Shown here piece by piece: positions 32,431 to 44,390 of a stretch of 64,000 nucleotides of DNA. Source of the stretch: Phialophora verrucosa (Eukaryota > Ascomycota > Eurotiomycetes > Chaetothyriales > Herpotrichiellaceae); the NCBI GenBank assembly GCA_002099365.1, contig MSED01000014.1, positions 310,001 to 374,000 of the forward strand. The letters are read 5' to 3'. The position numbers and the translations under genes are program-made. Numbering within the stretch: the first letter of the stretch is position 1; each line of letters opens with the position of its first letter. Under the pieces are notes generated by a model. It saw nothing but the letters and a program-made list of their open reading frames with translations, was not told the origin of the DNA and made no database searches.

Positions 32431-33690
32431 TGTCGATTCTAGAAAGCCTCCTCGAATCACTGTCCCCATCCAGGAGAGTATTACCGTGATAGGTCCATAC
32501 GGTCCCCAGGTGCCCATAAGTATGTCGGCAGTCTCAGATATTCTCACAACTCACTCACTTTTCGGTTGTAATCCAGGATCAAAGCTCCAGTGGGCTCCAT
32601 GTTGTTGTCGTCGGTGCTGGAATTGGAGCTTGTCTTGTGCGATCTCCTGCCGTCGGGCACAGCCACTCATCACCGTCGCTGTCGTATAGCAGGCGCCGAA
32701 GCTCCTCGCCATCAGCGGGAACCCACATACCAGCCAATGCCCACCGAGTGATGGTCCACTTCGGACTGGTACCAAAAATGAAACAAGCTGGAGCTTATCT
32801 GGCGCAGTATTCCACCCTGAGGAAATGCCAGAATGGTGCAGTAATCGCTGAGAAGCCTCTCGGAGAGAGGTTGGAGAGAGAGTACGGAGTAGAGGGGCTG
32901 TGAGGATGCTGAGATGCCTGCAACCAAGGCAACTACTGCTGACCGGTGGAAGTCTATAGTGCCATCCACCGCGGTGACTACCAAAACGACCTTCTGGAGG
33001 AAGCTCTAGACTCCGGAGCCGTCATCTTGACAGACGCGGAAGTTACCGGTGTTGAGGACAATACGTCGTCCTGGAACTAGATAGTTTCTCTGAAGGACGG
33101 GAAGACAAATCATGGCGGACGTAGTAGTCGGCGCAGACAGTGAGTCAGTACCTGGGTCAATTTGCGTCTGTCAATGTTGTGACAGTTGCGGACAGCTCTT
33201 TGGTCAACGATGTGGAAGGCTGTCTAGGGTCGGCCGTTTGCTCCAGAAGAGACTGGCGATCTAGCGTATCGAAGCACCTTCACTCGAGAACAACTGCGTG
33301 TTCTCAAGAATGAAAGGTTCGATCGATTGATGGAAGCATCCAACGTGCAGGTGTGTTTGGGGCCCAATCGTCATGCTGTTTTCTACCTGCTGCGAAACCA
33401 TATCGAGTATAACCCGGTTCTCCTGTGAGTCACCTACCATAAAATACCACGACTGGTGCTTATCGGCATGAAGTTGCGCGGACGATCTTCCTGAAGATGT
33501 CCGTACGCCGGCCGGCAGTGTCGAGGAGATGGCAGTCAGTTTCGAAGAGTTTGACCAAAGGTCAGATCTTCCCCTGGCTTCGGCTTCGCTGCTATGAGCT
33601 GACCGTCCAGCAGCTTGAAATTGATCATGTCCTGCCTTCAGACGGCACTAAAATGGAAACTTTTACATTTCGAGGAGCTCGATAAATGGA
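32431..33690 (+). pseudogene. Decayed FAD-dependent aromatic monooxygenase (salicylate hydroxylase-like)
   Basis: Fragments of a class A flavoprotein monooxygenase follow each other in order but in changing frames with stops. A possible start MSILESLLESLSPS is at 32431. The FAD-binding motif LHVVVVGAGIGAC is at about 32596-32634, then ANAHRVMVHFGLVPKMKQAG (about 32730-32790). HRGDYQNDLLEEALDSGAVI (about 32967-33026) ends in an in-frame TAG. TGDLAYRSTFTREQLRVLK and LGPNRHAVFYLLRNH are at about 33245-33410. DDLPEDVRTPAGSVEEM is at about 33480-33535 and LKWKLLHFEELDKWTR at about 33648-33700. No splice model rejoins these, so I call it a pseudogene. It marks the left edge of the aromatic island. 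Confidence 0.8.
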
Positions 33691-34180
33691 CAAGGATAGG
33701 CTGTCAAAATGCAAATCTCGCCGTGTTTGTGCCGCTGACAGTTGCCCAAGGGTCCGGTTGCTCTGCTGGGCTTCAATGTGCTCGCCGGTGCTGAAAGGAG
33801 ATTTGATGATTGGTATCACGGCGGACTGGGAAGAGTTGTTCAGAGCGTCTTGTAGATAGTGGTGATGTCGGAAAACATCGAAGTGACGTCCCAGCCCTAG
33901 GGAATCGAGGAGGCTCAGCTTGGCACTCGGGGGCACTGGGCGCTTGGCGCGGGGGAGCCTAACGTCGCGCCGAGGCACCCTACTCGTAGAGTGCCTGGAG
34001 TGCCTGGCCACCCCAGATCTTGCCCCCGACGCTACCTAAAAAGGTTTCCAGTGTCCCCCGAGCCGTTGCCTGTCTCTTGACCAGCAGCTTAAAGTGCCCC
34101 GAGCGAGAGCTTTTGGTAGATTTTCTCTCTTTTCCGACACAATGCACATTGAACAACCGGATTCTTGACCATCACTCACA
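33691..34180. promoter_or_regulatory. Upstream region of Zn2Cys6 gene with repeated GGCAC/GTGCC motifs
   Basis: Five copies of GGCAC or its complement GTGCC occur within about 83 bp: 33922, 33932, 33974, 33991 and 34000. The last three form an inverted arrangement around CCTACTCGTAGA. This is a candidate binding-site cluster upstream of the regulator at 34181. The rest of the stretch shows no gene. Confidence 0.35.
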
Positions 34181-36549
34181 ATGTCGGAACCCACTGCAAC
34201 TGAAGATATCTCTCCAGCGCGTCGGAGCTCGAGTGGCGTTACTCACTTCCCCCGGGCAAAAAGACGCTCACGGGCCAAAGTCGATAACAGGAAAAGGGCA
34301 GTGTACGTCCAGCAAGCTTGCAATTCATGCAAAGCAAGAAAGACCAGATGTGACGGACGATTGCCGTGTGATCATTGTGGAAGCCGCTCTCTTCGATGCC
34401 AGTATGCAACTATTGCAACTGTCGATCAAAGTGGTGAAGCAGACAAGCGACCAGAAAGTGCTGGAAGGCCAACTTCGGAGAAGCCAAACTCCATGTAAGC
34501 TATATCAACTGCAGCAGTAACTGCGCTGCTAACTTCCCACGGTGGTCTGAATGAACTTACCGAGCTCGTCTCTGCCCTTCAGAGAAAGGTTGCTTTGCTG
34601 GAACGAGGGATACACGATCCTACTGAGGACCACGTCTCGGTACAGCACCACGACTCGACAAAGGGGGCACTTGACGATGCGGACCGAGACAGTGACTCCC
34701 ATAGTGCTTCAGCAGGGTCACCAGTATTTGCAGGTCCCACAAGCTCTAATTTCAGCCTGGGGATGGCAAAGATTATCCTCGAGCAAGACGCTGGCGTAAA
34801 CACACCACAACCTGGCGCTGAAGCGGAGCTGGCTAGTTCAGCCAGCTGTTGGGAAGAACAAGACGAAGATGAACTCGAAGATGCTTCCCAAGAGGCCATG
34901 GCTGCGAATGCCAATCACATGTACGGCCTAGACCTTCGTGACGCCCTTCGACTCCTCCAAGTTTATCACGAGTGCATCGGAGTCTTGCATCCTATCGTCG
35001 ACGTCGAATCACTTGTGCAACAGTGCAAGGTCGCGTGGCGGTCGACGCACAATCTGGCCGTGGATCGACCATCAACTCTAGGGTTCACCGAAGATCAAGC
35101 ACACCTGAAGATGGTTCTGGCCATCGCTCTTCTTGCAGAAAGGGGAGGCTCAGATGCAATTGCCACCAGAATCTATAACGATCTCCAGGTGGCAATCGCC
35201 AACCAACTGCTTGCTAAAACCTTCACGCTGCGGGGTCAAATCCTGCTTCTTCTAGCTGTAAGTCCTGTCTCATCTCTCGCCCCCTGTGACTGACATTGGC
35301 AAGGCTTTCTATCAGGTATTCCAGGACGACAATCGTCTAGCCTCACGCTATATCGCAATAACTTGCCGTTTGATGATCGAGGCCGGCTTGCATCAGAGAC
35401 ATGTTCTATTGCAGCGGTTTGTCCGGAGTTCTGAACGCACGAAGATACTGACGATTCTGTCAACATGCCTGATCCTCGACCGCCAGTTAAACTTCAATGC
35501 TGGTCTCCCGTTCACACTGAGAGATACAGACGTGGATATCCCTGAAATGGTACGTTGTTGTGTGGAAGTGATGCATGTCTCGGGACGCTAAGTAATTCCA
35601 GGACACTCTCCCCCCATACGTGAAGGCCATGGCTGCCTACGCTCGAATCGGCCCACCGGCTTGGGCTGCCATGACTGATGACCGTGGCAGGCTTAGACCG
35701 CGGATCCGAGACGAGGATTTCGACTATCTGGATTACCAGGTCCGATGTTGGCAAGACAACCTCCCTACCGAACTACGGCCCGATCAAATTCTGGGTCCTA
35801 GTCTCGGGCTTTCCGGGGGTCTAGAGACATCCCCGGACCGGGGCATGCAATTATTGCGGTACATATTGTACCTACGGGCGAATCAGTTCAAGATTGTGAT
35901 TTTGCGGCCGTTGCTATTCACCGCTCACACGGTTCGAGCGAATCTCAAGCGAGTCCAAGCTCTCGCTCACATTGCCAATGACACGATCGAGACTATCACA
36001 GAGATGAACTCTAGATACGATCTGTACCGCAAGCAACAGCCGATCCTGAACGTGTTCTTGTCGTCGGCACTATCGACACTTTTTCTTATCTACATCCGTG
36101 GGTTGAAAGATCGGGCCACCAGTACAACGGAGCTCTCTTGTTCCGGCGCATTAGCTAGAGCAGGTATCAACAAGGGCCTGACAATCATTCAAGCCTACTC
36201 GACTTCGCGCTCTTCTCAAAGGCTTTGGAAAAAGTTTGCCGGGGCATCTGGTCTGCTGAGCCGGTTGGGCTTTGCTCCGCAAGGCAGTGACGGGGCAGCT
36301 TTGACAAGTTCGGTGCGTTCGACTTCTTCACCCACGGTACCATTGAATCTTGAAGGAGGAACGTCGACTACGTCTTGGATTTCTGCGCCTCTTGCTGGAT
36401 ACCCGGCCTTAGATGGTTTCGATATGATCAACAACAGTGGCATTCAGCCTTCTGTCGGCTTTGACGACCTTTCACCTCTGCCGATCCTGGGTACGAGCCC
36501 ATTCCTCATCTCCAACGACGGCAATTTTCTGTACGACGACGTATGGTAG
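34181..36549 (+). CDS. Zn2Cys6 transcription factor, aromatic-island regulator candidate
   Basis: A nuclear regulator with a canonical N-terminal zinc cluster, CNSCKARKTRCDGRLPC followed by DHC and GSRSLRC (spacing C-x2-C-x6-C-x5-C-x2-C-x6-C; about residues 47-73), preceded by a basic stretch. Exon 1 is 34181-34494. Exon 2 begins between 34515 and 34585 and ends at 35257; the junction is unresolved because the good GTAAGC donor at 34495 does not match the phase of the nearest acceptors. Exons 3 and 4 are 35304-35549 and 35602-36549. A coiled coil (LNELTELVSALQRKVALLERG-like) follows the cluster, then the fungal_trans domain (DLRDALRLLQVYHECIGVLHPIV through DRQLNFNAGLPF). It is convergent with the cupin gene and heads the aromatic island. 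Confidence 0.85.
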
Positions 36550-36757
36550 GCAAGCGCCGGGCATCTAGTTCTCACATGAATTCACTCTCTTACAAGGTGG
36601 AAACTCTCCATCTGAGCGGTTAGGAGTTACTGCTCTGCGGGACTTGAGGACATCAATTTTAACACTGAATGGCCCCGGTTCTCTATTCACAGCCAAGCTT
36701 GACGCTGGGCCGATGCACTGGGAGTGCCGTAACGGCACCGTGAACATACGTACAGCC

Positions 36758-37445
36758 TCAGTCATCGTTTCCGCTGAATGGGATCTCGCCCTCACTTCGG
36801 CCGAGGAATTCTTTCAGTTTTTGGTCTCCCACCTCGACTGCTTGCGAATCCTGCAAGATGTACACCACCCTGGTCCACTCAGTCTCGGAAGGGTTCCTCC
36901 AGGCATGGTTCGTGCCACGCTGGATGCAGCAATCCCCTCTCTGCAAGAGCTGCTTCTCCCCGCTATCAAGGATCAATTCGATGCTGCCTTCCACGACAAT
37001 GCCGTAGTCGAGACTCCGCGTCCGATGCATCATGCTTTCAAATCCAGGGGCGAAATCCACATATCGGAGGACTGTTCCCCTCGGGTTAACAATGCCCATT
37101 TTTCCGCTCTTCGACCGCTCATCATGCTTGGCGATGTCTGCATCGTTCTTGAAGGAGACTGGAAACTCCGATGTTGTGTAGGCCTCTGCGTCGTGGTTAG
37201 GCTTCTGGGACTTGAAGGTGTGATTTGTGCCTCTGAACGTTCGGCGAGATCCCCAGACGGGTTGGACGGGGTAACTCACCATGAAAGCCCATCCCATCGT
37301 TGTCAATTGACCTCCAGACTGCGGGTCGGCGTTCCTGGATCCTCGTCGCGCCAGTCGAAGGATTGTGCCCCGTGATGAAGGCTGTTAGTCCTGGCAAATC
37401 CTTGGCCAACTGGCCCTGTGTAGGTGGACGCGATTGCGAAGCCAT
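36758..37445 (-). CDS. Small cupin-fold protein
   Basis: A 197-residue single-domain cupin, probably cytosolic. Exons 37445-37280 and 37185-36758 join in phase 1 across a 94-nt intron whose CTAAC branch is 11 nt from the acceptor. The N-terminal part ends NDGMGFHEAYTTSEFP. The cupin core shows motif 1-like sequence RTRSLDYGIVVEGSIELILD (about 118-137) and motif 2-like RGDCCIQRGTNHAWRN (about 145-160). The family is common next to oxidoreductases in fungal secondary and aromatic metabolism; it could be an isomerase, dioxygenase-like or accessory protein, and the metal ligands are only partly conserved. It sits between the Zn2Cys6 regulator and the LigB dioxygenase. Confidence 0.83.
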
Positions 37446-38122
37446 GGTTGAATTGGAGTGCTTGCTTCAAGCGATCGATACTGTTGCTGCGGACGGTCGT
37501 GACTGAGGTAGAATAACGGGCGGGCTTTTCGAAGAATGAACTCTGCCGAAGTTCGAGAATTATGTTCATACCGTCGGACTACATCCCGGCAAACTCAGGC
37601 GGGCATTCTCGCCCTTCGCGTTTGGGCCATCCCCAGTTCAAAGCCTCGTACAGGCCCCATACAAGGAACCGATCTGGGGATATTTCCAGCGGCTCCACAT
37701 CTCCACAGATCTCTCATATGTAAGCCAATTTACATCCGGAGGGCAACGTGGGGTCATTTCGGATGCGATGGGGTAACTTCCCCCTGTGTTTCCACCTGAC
37801 CTTCTGAGGGACGGATCTTCCATGCAGACTATCGACAATGGGGTAATTAACAGTGATGATGAGATAGTGGAGGAACGGTCCAGTTCGACCGACCTGGAAG
37901 AATGCCATATCAGGTCTGCGGCACACAGTTTGGGTGCCCCGGGGCCAGTGCTCGATCATCTTTTGGGCTTACATTCGGTCCCCCTCCAAAGTACATTCGA
38001 CTCTGCACATAAGCCGTCCCGACCACCAAGATAAAGATACACAGGGACCACCAAGGTAAAGCATACACGAAACAATGGGTCAGTTTCTGCCCCGGTGACC
38101 ACCACCGAAGGTAGTCAGTCAT
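37446..38122. promoter_or_regulatory. Divergent region, cupin / LigB dioxygenase
   Basis: About 680 bp between two divergent island genes. It must hold the cupin promoter and the unresolved 5' end of the dioxygenase. A short direct repeat GACCACCAAGRTAAAG occurs twice at about 38020-38062. No separate gene is supported. Confidence 0.4.
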
Positions 38123-39159
38123 GTTGACGAGCCCCCCATAGAACTCACACCCGTACACTTCTTCTCTCATGGCTCCACTCGCATGTTGGAGGCCGAGACC
38201 GAGTCTGGGGATTACTGGACCCGATGCGGCGAAGAGGCTCTCGCGCATAACGTCAAGGGAGTGGTTATGATGGTGAGTGCCTGGAATGCTCATGGAGATG
38301 ATATTCCAATGCAATGCGCTGATCCGCCATCTAGGGCGCCCATTGGGCTTGCCTGGGCGACAAGGTCGAGGTGGCGACGAATCCGAAGCCATCCAAGAGC
38401 GCGTGCCCGTTTGTCGATCCGGCACTGTACAAGGACTGGGTGCCAAACGCGGACCTCGCGACGGCGCAACGGTGCATCGACATGCTTCGGGCCGAAGGAT
38501 TCCAGGCGTCGGCGAACCCGGACTTCGAATGGATCCACGACACCTTCATGGTCCTGATCAAGATGTTCCCGGACTTCAGGACGTGCCCGCCCGTGACGAT
38601 CGTGAGCATGAACGCGCGCTACGACCCTTATTACCACGTCAAGGTCGGGGCCGTGTTGCGCCCGCTCCGCCGCGAGGGATACCTGATCGTCGGCACCGGC
38701 GGGGCCATCCACAACCTGTACCGCAACCGCTGGACCGAGATGCTGCTGTACCGCGAGTCGCTGGGCCAGGAGACGCCGCCGGAGTCGTGGGCGCTCAACT
38801 TCCGCCAGGCCGTCGAGGACGTCGTGCGCAAGAACCGCGGCCCCGCCCTCCGCAGGGCCATGGTCAGACTGATGCAGCACCCGATGTATCGCGAGGCTCA
38901 GGCCACCGATGACCACTGGATGCCTGCGCTGTTCGCGGCGGGCGCGGCCGGGGACTGGGAGGATGAGAAGTACGCCAACGTCTTGGGCGCCGAGACCTGG
39001 GAGTTGACCAATATGTGTAACTCGCAGTTTACGTTCGGGAGGTACGTGCTGAAGAAGGACGAGCTGGAGAAGGAGAAGGAGAAGTCGGCGCCGGCATCAG
39101 CTTTGGGCGGCCTCCATAACATGACAGGTACAGGCAGGCTGGCGATGGTATCTGCCTGA
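38123..39159 (+). CDS. LigB-type extradiol ring-cleavage dioxygenase (5' end unresolved)
   Basis: A non-haem iron enzyme of the class III extradiol family (LigB, 4,5-DOPA dioxygenase type) that opens catechol-like rings. The coding part seen is 38123-38272 and 38335-39159, joined in phase 0 (GVVMM|GAHWACLGDK). Probable iron ligands and active-site histidines are present: TPVHFFSHGS, GAHW, WIHDTF and VGTGGAIHNL. The C-terminal part ends in a Lys/Glu-rich tail and a short hydrophobic stretch. No in-frame ATG precedes the conserved HFFSHGS; the first in-frame ATG (38183) would delete it. So an upstream exon, a non-AUG start or a damaged start must be assumed. Exon 2 is visibly richer in G/C at third codon positions than its neighbours. 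Confidence 0.82.
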
Positions 39160-39649
39160 GCTGAGGTAGTGGTGTGAAGCGGCATTATGGATCCTCGTAC
39201 AATAGATGACAGAGTAGGGAGTACTCATAACCGAGAGATGGCATCTGTCTCATTGTACACTGCCAAAGCGGGTGCATGTTACGAAACAAGGACAGACCGT
39301 TTAAATGAAGCCAGCTCGAATATATCACATGAGGGATCCGTAGGGCTGTACTGTATGCGATGTAGCCTTGAGGAAAAGACGAGTAGTGAGACCCTTACGT
39401 GCGACTTACACGCCCGAGTCAGGCGTATCAAGGCTCGAACCTCGCAGAAGCAGAAGCAGAGTAGAAGCAGAAGCAGACACAACAAAATTCTCCCTGTCAA
39501 GGGTGGGGAAATCTAGTATGCATATGCAAACAAGGCCGAACTCCTTGCTCCGAGCCATGTGTCTACCGTTAAACCGTAGACTGTCTGGCATAGCGACCGG
39601 TGGTGCCACCAGTGTCCACCGCTCACGCACTCCCTCCTTACTCCCTAAC
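39160..39649. other. Convergent intergenic region with AGAAGC repeat
   Basis: This lies between the 3' ends of the dioxygenase and the phenol monooxygenase. A degenerate (AGAAGC)n tract lies at about 39445-39478. No gene is seen. Confidence 0.5.
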
Positions 39650-41750
39650 TCATTTCAACGAAAGCACCGACTTCAGCACCTCCTTCAGTTTCGCCGCGCC
39701 CCCGTCTTCCCACTTCTGGCTCCTCCACGCCACGAAATAGTCGGGCCGCACCAGCACGCATCCCGACTCATCGACGTCTCGGATCTTCGACCAGTCGAGG
39801 TACATGTCCTCGTAGTCCTGGCCGTATCCGATTGAATACGCCGCGATGGGGACGCCAAGTTCAACGGATATCTCTTTGGCGGCATCCTTCCACTTACCGC
39901 CGCCAATGCCTGTGAAGAGCGCAAATCGTCCCTTTCCGGAGAGATCGATCGTTGAGACTGGCTTGGACGGCACAGCTGCGTGGAGCCACACATGAGGCAC
40001 GCGCGCGCCGGGGTACGTAGTCGGGTGGTAATGCTCGAGTGGATCGGTCGTGAAGGTGGGCATCCCGCCCTGGTCGGCCTTGTACACCGCCGTGGAAGTG
40101 TACCGTTGGTTCATTTCAATTCCCAGACCGTGCTCTTCCCGGTTGATCATCTTCAGTGCGGCGGCGAGCTTTCCGCGACGGATGCGGCCTGCCTCTGTAT
40201 CGGCAGTAAGTTCGTCGTTGGCTTTTATGCGGTCTTGCACGGTCGCTTCGGTGTTCCCGAGAATCTTCCAGATGTTCATGTGGTTCCGGAGCGACGCGTT
40301 TGCTTGGGTAACGACGTCGAGACCGACGGGTTGACGTTCTGCGTCGAATGTATCTAGTAAGTCTTTACCAGCAAGACCTACGAGGAGAGAATGACGGTCA
40401 GATTCTTTGTTCCCGGAGGCTTTTGGTTGTGTACACATACCTTTCTCCACGTACGCGATCTTCCATGCTAAGTTATGGGCGTCTTGTATGCAGGTGTTGC
40501 TTCCCAGGCCGTGATTGGGTGGGTGTCGATGGACGGCATCACCGAGACAGTAGCTAGATACCGAAGTCAGCAATCACAGAGAGGAAGCCGGAGGCTAAGA
40601 GTAGAATCGACTCACACATCGCCCTTCGAATAATGTTCGGCTGCTGTCTCATTGATCGCCCAGGTCGAGACACCGAGAATCTTGACTTCAACCGAATCGT
40701 CTCCGATCATTTCGCGGACGCGCTTCAGGTACTCGTCGTTGGAGCGGAGGGTGCGTTCTGCTGTCGGCTCTGTGAAGATGATGCACAGCCACTCGTGCCA
40801 AGGCTTGACCATTCTCATGCATCCAATCCATGCCCATTCCGGATGCTCGACATTGGGTTGCAATATCCAATGCAAGTTGCCCATGCGGTTCTCCATGAGA
40901 TGCGACATGTCGGCCTCTATCAAGATGTTGATCGCGAAGCCTTGGCCTGGACGCCTGATCATGGGAAGCTGCAGTTGTCGGACAATGTTGGACCGCGCAC
41001 CGTCTGCGCCGAACAAATACTTCGAACGGATGTTATACTGCTGCCCTGTAATCTTGTCGAGCAGCGTAGTGGTCACTCCGCCTTCTGGATGCTGCTTGAG
41101 CGACACGAACTCGGTATCCCAGCGACAGTGAAAGCCGTGCAATGTAGCCCAGCGAATCAATAAAGGCTCCAAGAGTGTTTGCGGCAGATCCAGAGGTTGA
41201 GACGGGCTAGCTAGTTCGTAGTCACCCTGTTCGAGGCATCAGCAACAACAAATCGTCGGTCTCTGGTTTGGGGCCAGTGTCTGACCTTGCGCTTGGGATC
41301 ATTGCCCCACGAGTAGATACGTGCATATTCTCGACCGGCCATCGTGTTCGACCATCGAGTATGCTGCATTGTCTCGTTCTGTGTGCCAATTTGGTAGCAT
41401 TCAGAATCAACACCGATGTCGCGAAGACAGTCGATTGCCGCCATGTTGGTGATGTGCGCTCTGGGCGTGTCGGCATTGCTCGGGTCCTTACTCACGACAA
41501 GACCTGTTAGGCCTGTGGAAACCATCAGCTCGGACCTTGCAAGAAGAACAGAACAACCGCATTGCAAACGATCGTGCGTTGATGCGTGCTTACCATTCTG
41601 CGCGAGAAAGCAAGCCAACGCAGCACCAGCAGGTCCAGTTCCGACAATTAGAAAATCCATCGTAGTTTCAAAGCCAGCAGCAGTTGATGTTGCTGGTGCG
41701 CCATGACCGTTGACGTTGCTCACGCCATTGACACCGTTCATTTGTGCCAT
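39650..41750 (-). CDS. Phenol 2-monooxygenase-like FAD hydroxylase
   Basis: A class A flavoprotein that hydroxylates phenolic substrates to catechols using NAD(P)H and O2. Five exons on the minus strand, 41750-41594, 41512-41286, 41226-40616, 40553-40441 and 40377-39650, splice in phase to 611 residues. Motifs: the FAD Rossmann GTGPAGAALACFL (37-49), the DG motif FGADGARSN (about 200-208) and the GD motif CLGDAVHRHPPNHGLG (about 334-349). The C-terminal thioredoxin-like domain ends with CVLVRPDYFVAWR, as in phenol hydroxylases and TfdB-type chlorophenol monooxygenases. A 30-residue Asn/Gly-rich N-terminal extension is typical of fungal members. It is convergent with the LigB gene, suggesting consecutive steps. 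Confidence 0.92.
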
Positions 41751-42408
41751 TTTTGTCGATTGTTTCGCTTTACACTTTCCGCGGCCCAAATGATTCTTGC
41801 ACGTAGCTTTCTAGCCTCTGCACGTAGAGGTCATCCGTGCGATACAATTTTTTATTGACACCTTCCTTGGGGCGCGTCGTTTGTGGCTTCGCTGACGAGG
41901 TTATCTTATTGTGGTGGGGTATCTTCGTGCCCATCTCGAGCAAAAGACCTAGGTTCCGTGTGCCGTACAACCATTGGTTCGTCGTGGCATCTACTTTTGA
42001 TAGTCGTCTGATTTGATTCGTGTACCTTCGTAAGCGCGACGGGAAGGTTTTCCCCCAGAGGAACACCTTTTGGAGTTGCCTTGGGGCCTGGGGCAACGGA
42101 CGGAATGGGGTACTGGAAGAGGTCGCGGAACAAGGTTGGGGACATTCCGGGGGAGGGAAGCCAAGAGATGGAGCACAATCGATTAGCACTTCGGGTCGGA
42201 AACTTGTGCGTCTGAAGAGAGAGTCAGGAGAGGACGCCGAATCTATCCTGCCTAGACCCTGACTGAAGCTAGGCTAACCAGCTGGTTCGCCGGAGACCAT
42301 GTGATGCTACAGACCACCCGAACACCTCTGACATGCTTAGGCATGCCGAGCCAGCACCAACAATACGCCGCAGCATTCGCATCGATGCGTGCGCTCGACA
42401 TTTGTGAA
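41751..42408. promoter_or_regulatory. Upstream region of phenol monooxygenase
   Basis: About 660 bp upstream of the monooxygenase and downstream of the minus-strand regulator-like gene. The overlapping minus-strand frames (41770-42190) look like non-coding leader. It presumably holds the monooxygenase promoter. Confidence 0.4.
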
Positions 42409-44390
42409 TCATTCCTTCATGAGCCTGTCAAGTGTGACTGCCATCGACGGACAGCATGGCCATGGAAGCTGCAGAATCTCGTTCTTGAACATGCTCAATA
42501 CTTTCAAGGTGCCGTACTTGAAGTCGTTTGAGGGCCGATGCCGCAGCCTTTGCCAAATAACTAGAGCCGAGAAAAACAACACCATTGGAAGCCAGATGCT
42601 CAACCTCCTCGCGGTCGGCTCAGACTGGATATCGCAGCTGTCGAGTACAAGCCAGGCAAGGTCCAGCGCTTTGTCGGACATCTGAGACTGCTTCAGCTTT
42701 TGAGGTGGGATCGGCGTGAATTGGAGGCCGGGGTCATAGCCTGCCAGGCTCGAGAGCTCTGCGATGTCAGGGCAAACGAGGCAGAGGTGGGAAAAATGAT
42801 AGAGCGCAAGGATGTCTTTCTCCGCAACTTGTCCAAAATGCTCTATCCAGCGATCGAGGGCTGTTCGGATTTGAGCACTCATTCGAGAGAACTCGGAACG
42901 TGCTGATAATGGTGTGTAAGGGTTTCGGAATGGCTTCTGATGGTCGGGCGGTGTGTCACCCTCGGTAGGTCGTTCCAGGGAGGGTGATGGCGATGGTGTG
43001 CGCGCATTGCATCGATGTAAGTATATGATATCGTTCAACAATGCTGTCAAAAGAAGAAGGCAGTCCTCTCTACTCTTCACATCATCTGGTAGACGGGAAT
43101 GGCCGTGAAGAAGCGCCCGGTAGACGGTGCGAAATGAATGGTTTGAGGACGGCATTTTGATGCAGATCTCGCTTGTAGAATAGGTTGGTGTAGCATCGCA
43201 GTAGATGGCATGAACAATATCGGTCAAGAACATGTATGCCATAAGCGAGCTGATCGAAACAGCTAGTCAGGCTCTTCCTAAGTCTCCGCTTGACCCTGGT
43301 GGCTTACCTCTTCATGATCAAACTCCTGTCTAACGACTCTCCAGACAAATTTGGTTGTGAGAAGCCATCGGTCAGGCGCAGACGTCTGGCAATCTACAGC
43401 TCTATCAGCAAGAGCACTTCTAGTCCTATCCGTTGCTGGAACTTTTACCGTGGCTGTGTTGTGTACTATACCACACGAGATCCGCCAATTCTCCTTGTGT
43501 GTGGAAAGGATAGCATAGGTGGCGAAAAGATAGGCCTGTCATTCGTCGAGGAAGTGCATTGTAAGAACTTGGTGCTATAGCGTGCGTAAGGACGATTCGC
43601 GACTCATACCGTGATCATGGCTTCCAGCCGTCGTGTTTCGCGATTGTCTACTTCCATGACCACGACCCACAGATTCAATCCAGCATGGAAAAGTGCACTG
43701 GAGACCTCTGTCTTGCGCGAAAGCTCAACCCCAAGATTGTAGCCCATCGGGTCTGTGTAAGGTGCTATCTCTGCAGCGAGGCAGGCAAGTGCGAGCTGTA
43801 GGTATGGAGCTGGCGACGTCAGGGTTGAATCTGGAATTGCAATGGCGTCAATGAAAATATGCTGTTTGAACGAGGTAAAGAAGGCCGACTGCAATCGTGC
43901 TACTTCATCAGTGTCCGGAATGGTCGGCACATCAGACAACATGGACATTGGGTAAGTATAGACCCGGTCTGGGGACTGCGCCAGGACATCAGCGCTTTGC
44001 TGGAGGTGCGCAGGTTCTTTCTTTTTGGCCACTGCTCACCGGGGGAGACGCAAGGAGGCTTGCACCGTCGCCGTTCGGGTCTGCGGTTTGTGATACATCG
44101 AATGGCGTGAACGGCTCTCGACGAAAGCATTCTTGGCCGTCCTGGCTTTGGAGTAACGCGACTTTGAAGCGCTCTCGAAACGTGTTCTCAGGGCTCTGGT
44201 TCGCCTCATGCACCTTGTCATTGTGAGTATCATGCCTGAAACCGGAGATAGCTTCGTGGCCTCGGTCACGATCGGGTTTCCAACAGACCTCAAGACCAGT
44301 GGGTTCCCACTCACCTGGCCACTGTCGCGAGGAAGAAAGCCTCGTTCCAGGTGCCGCCTGCGACTGTGGTCCAGATGGTGTATCTGCCAT
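42409..44390 (-). pseudogene. Fungal transcription-factor-like gene without visible DNA-binding domain, probable frame break
   Basis: Exons at about 44390-44040, 43975-43610, 43535-43308 and 43249-42409 encode the regulatory region of a C2H2-type fungal transcription factor. Examples are VARLQSAFFTSFKQHIFIDA, and after the third exon YMFLTDIVHAIYCDATPTYS followed by SEICIKMP. The N-terminal exon has no zinc-finger cysteines in the open frame. The junction of the last two exons is one base out of phase with every acceptor I tried, so either a splice site was missed or the gene carries a frameshift. The starting codon at 44390 (MADTPSGPQ) is tentative. It is divergent from the zinc-finger regulator at 44790. 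It may be a relic or a DNA-binding-deficient modulator. Confidence 0.55.

Noticed and set aside
37910..38446. Minus-strand open frame with a hydrophobic stretch overlapping the LigB 5' end
   Set aside because: It overlaps the clearly conserved plus-strand LigB exon in part and shows no family features; most likely an antisense shadow.
44200..44340. Possible intron near the start of the minus-strand regulator-like gene (GTGAGT donor, TTTCAG acceptor)
   Set aside because: Splicing it shifts into a frame that does not continue into the conserved downstream exons, whereas the unspliced frame does.
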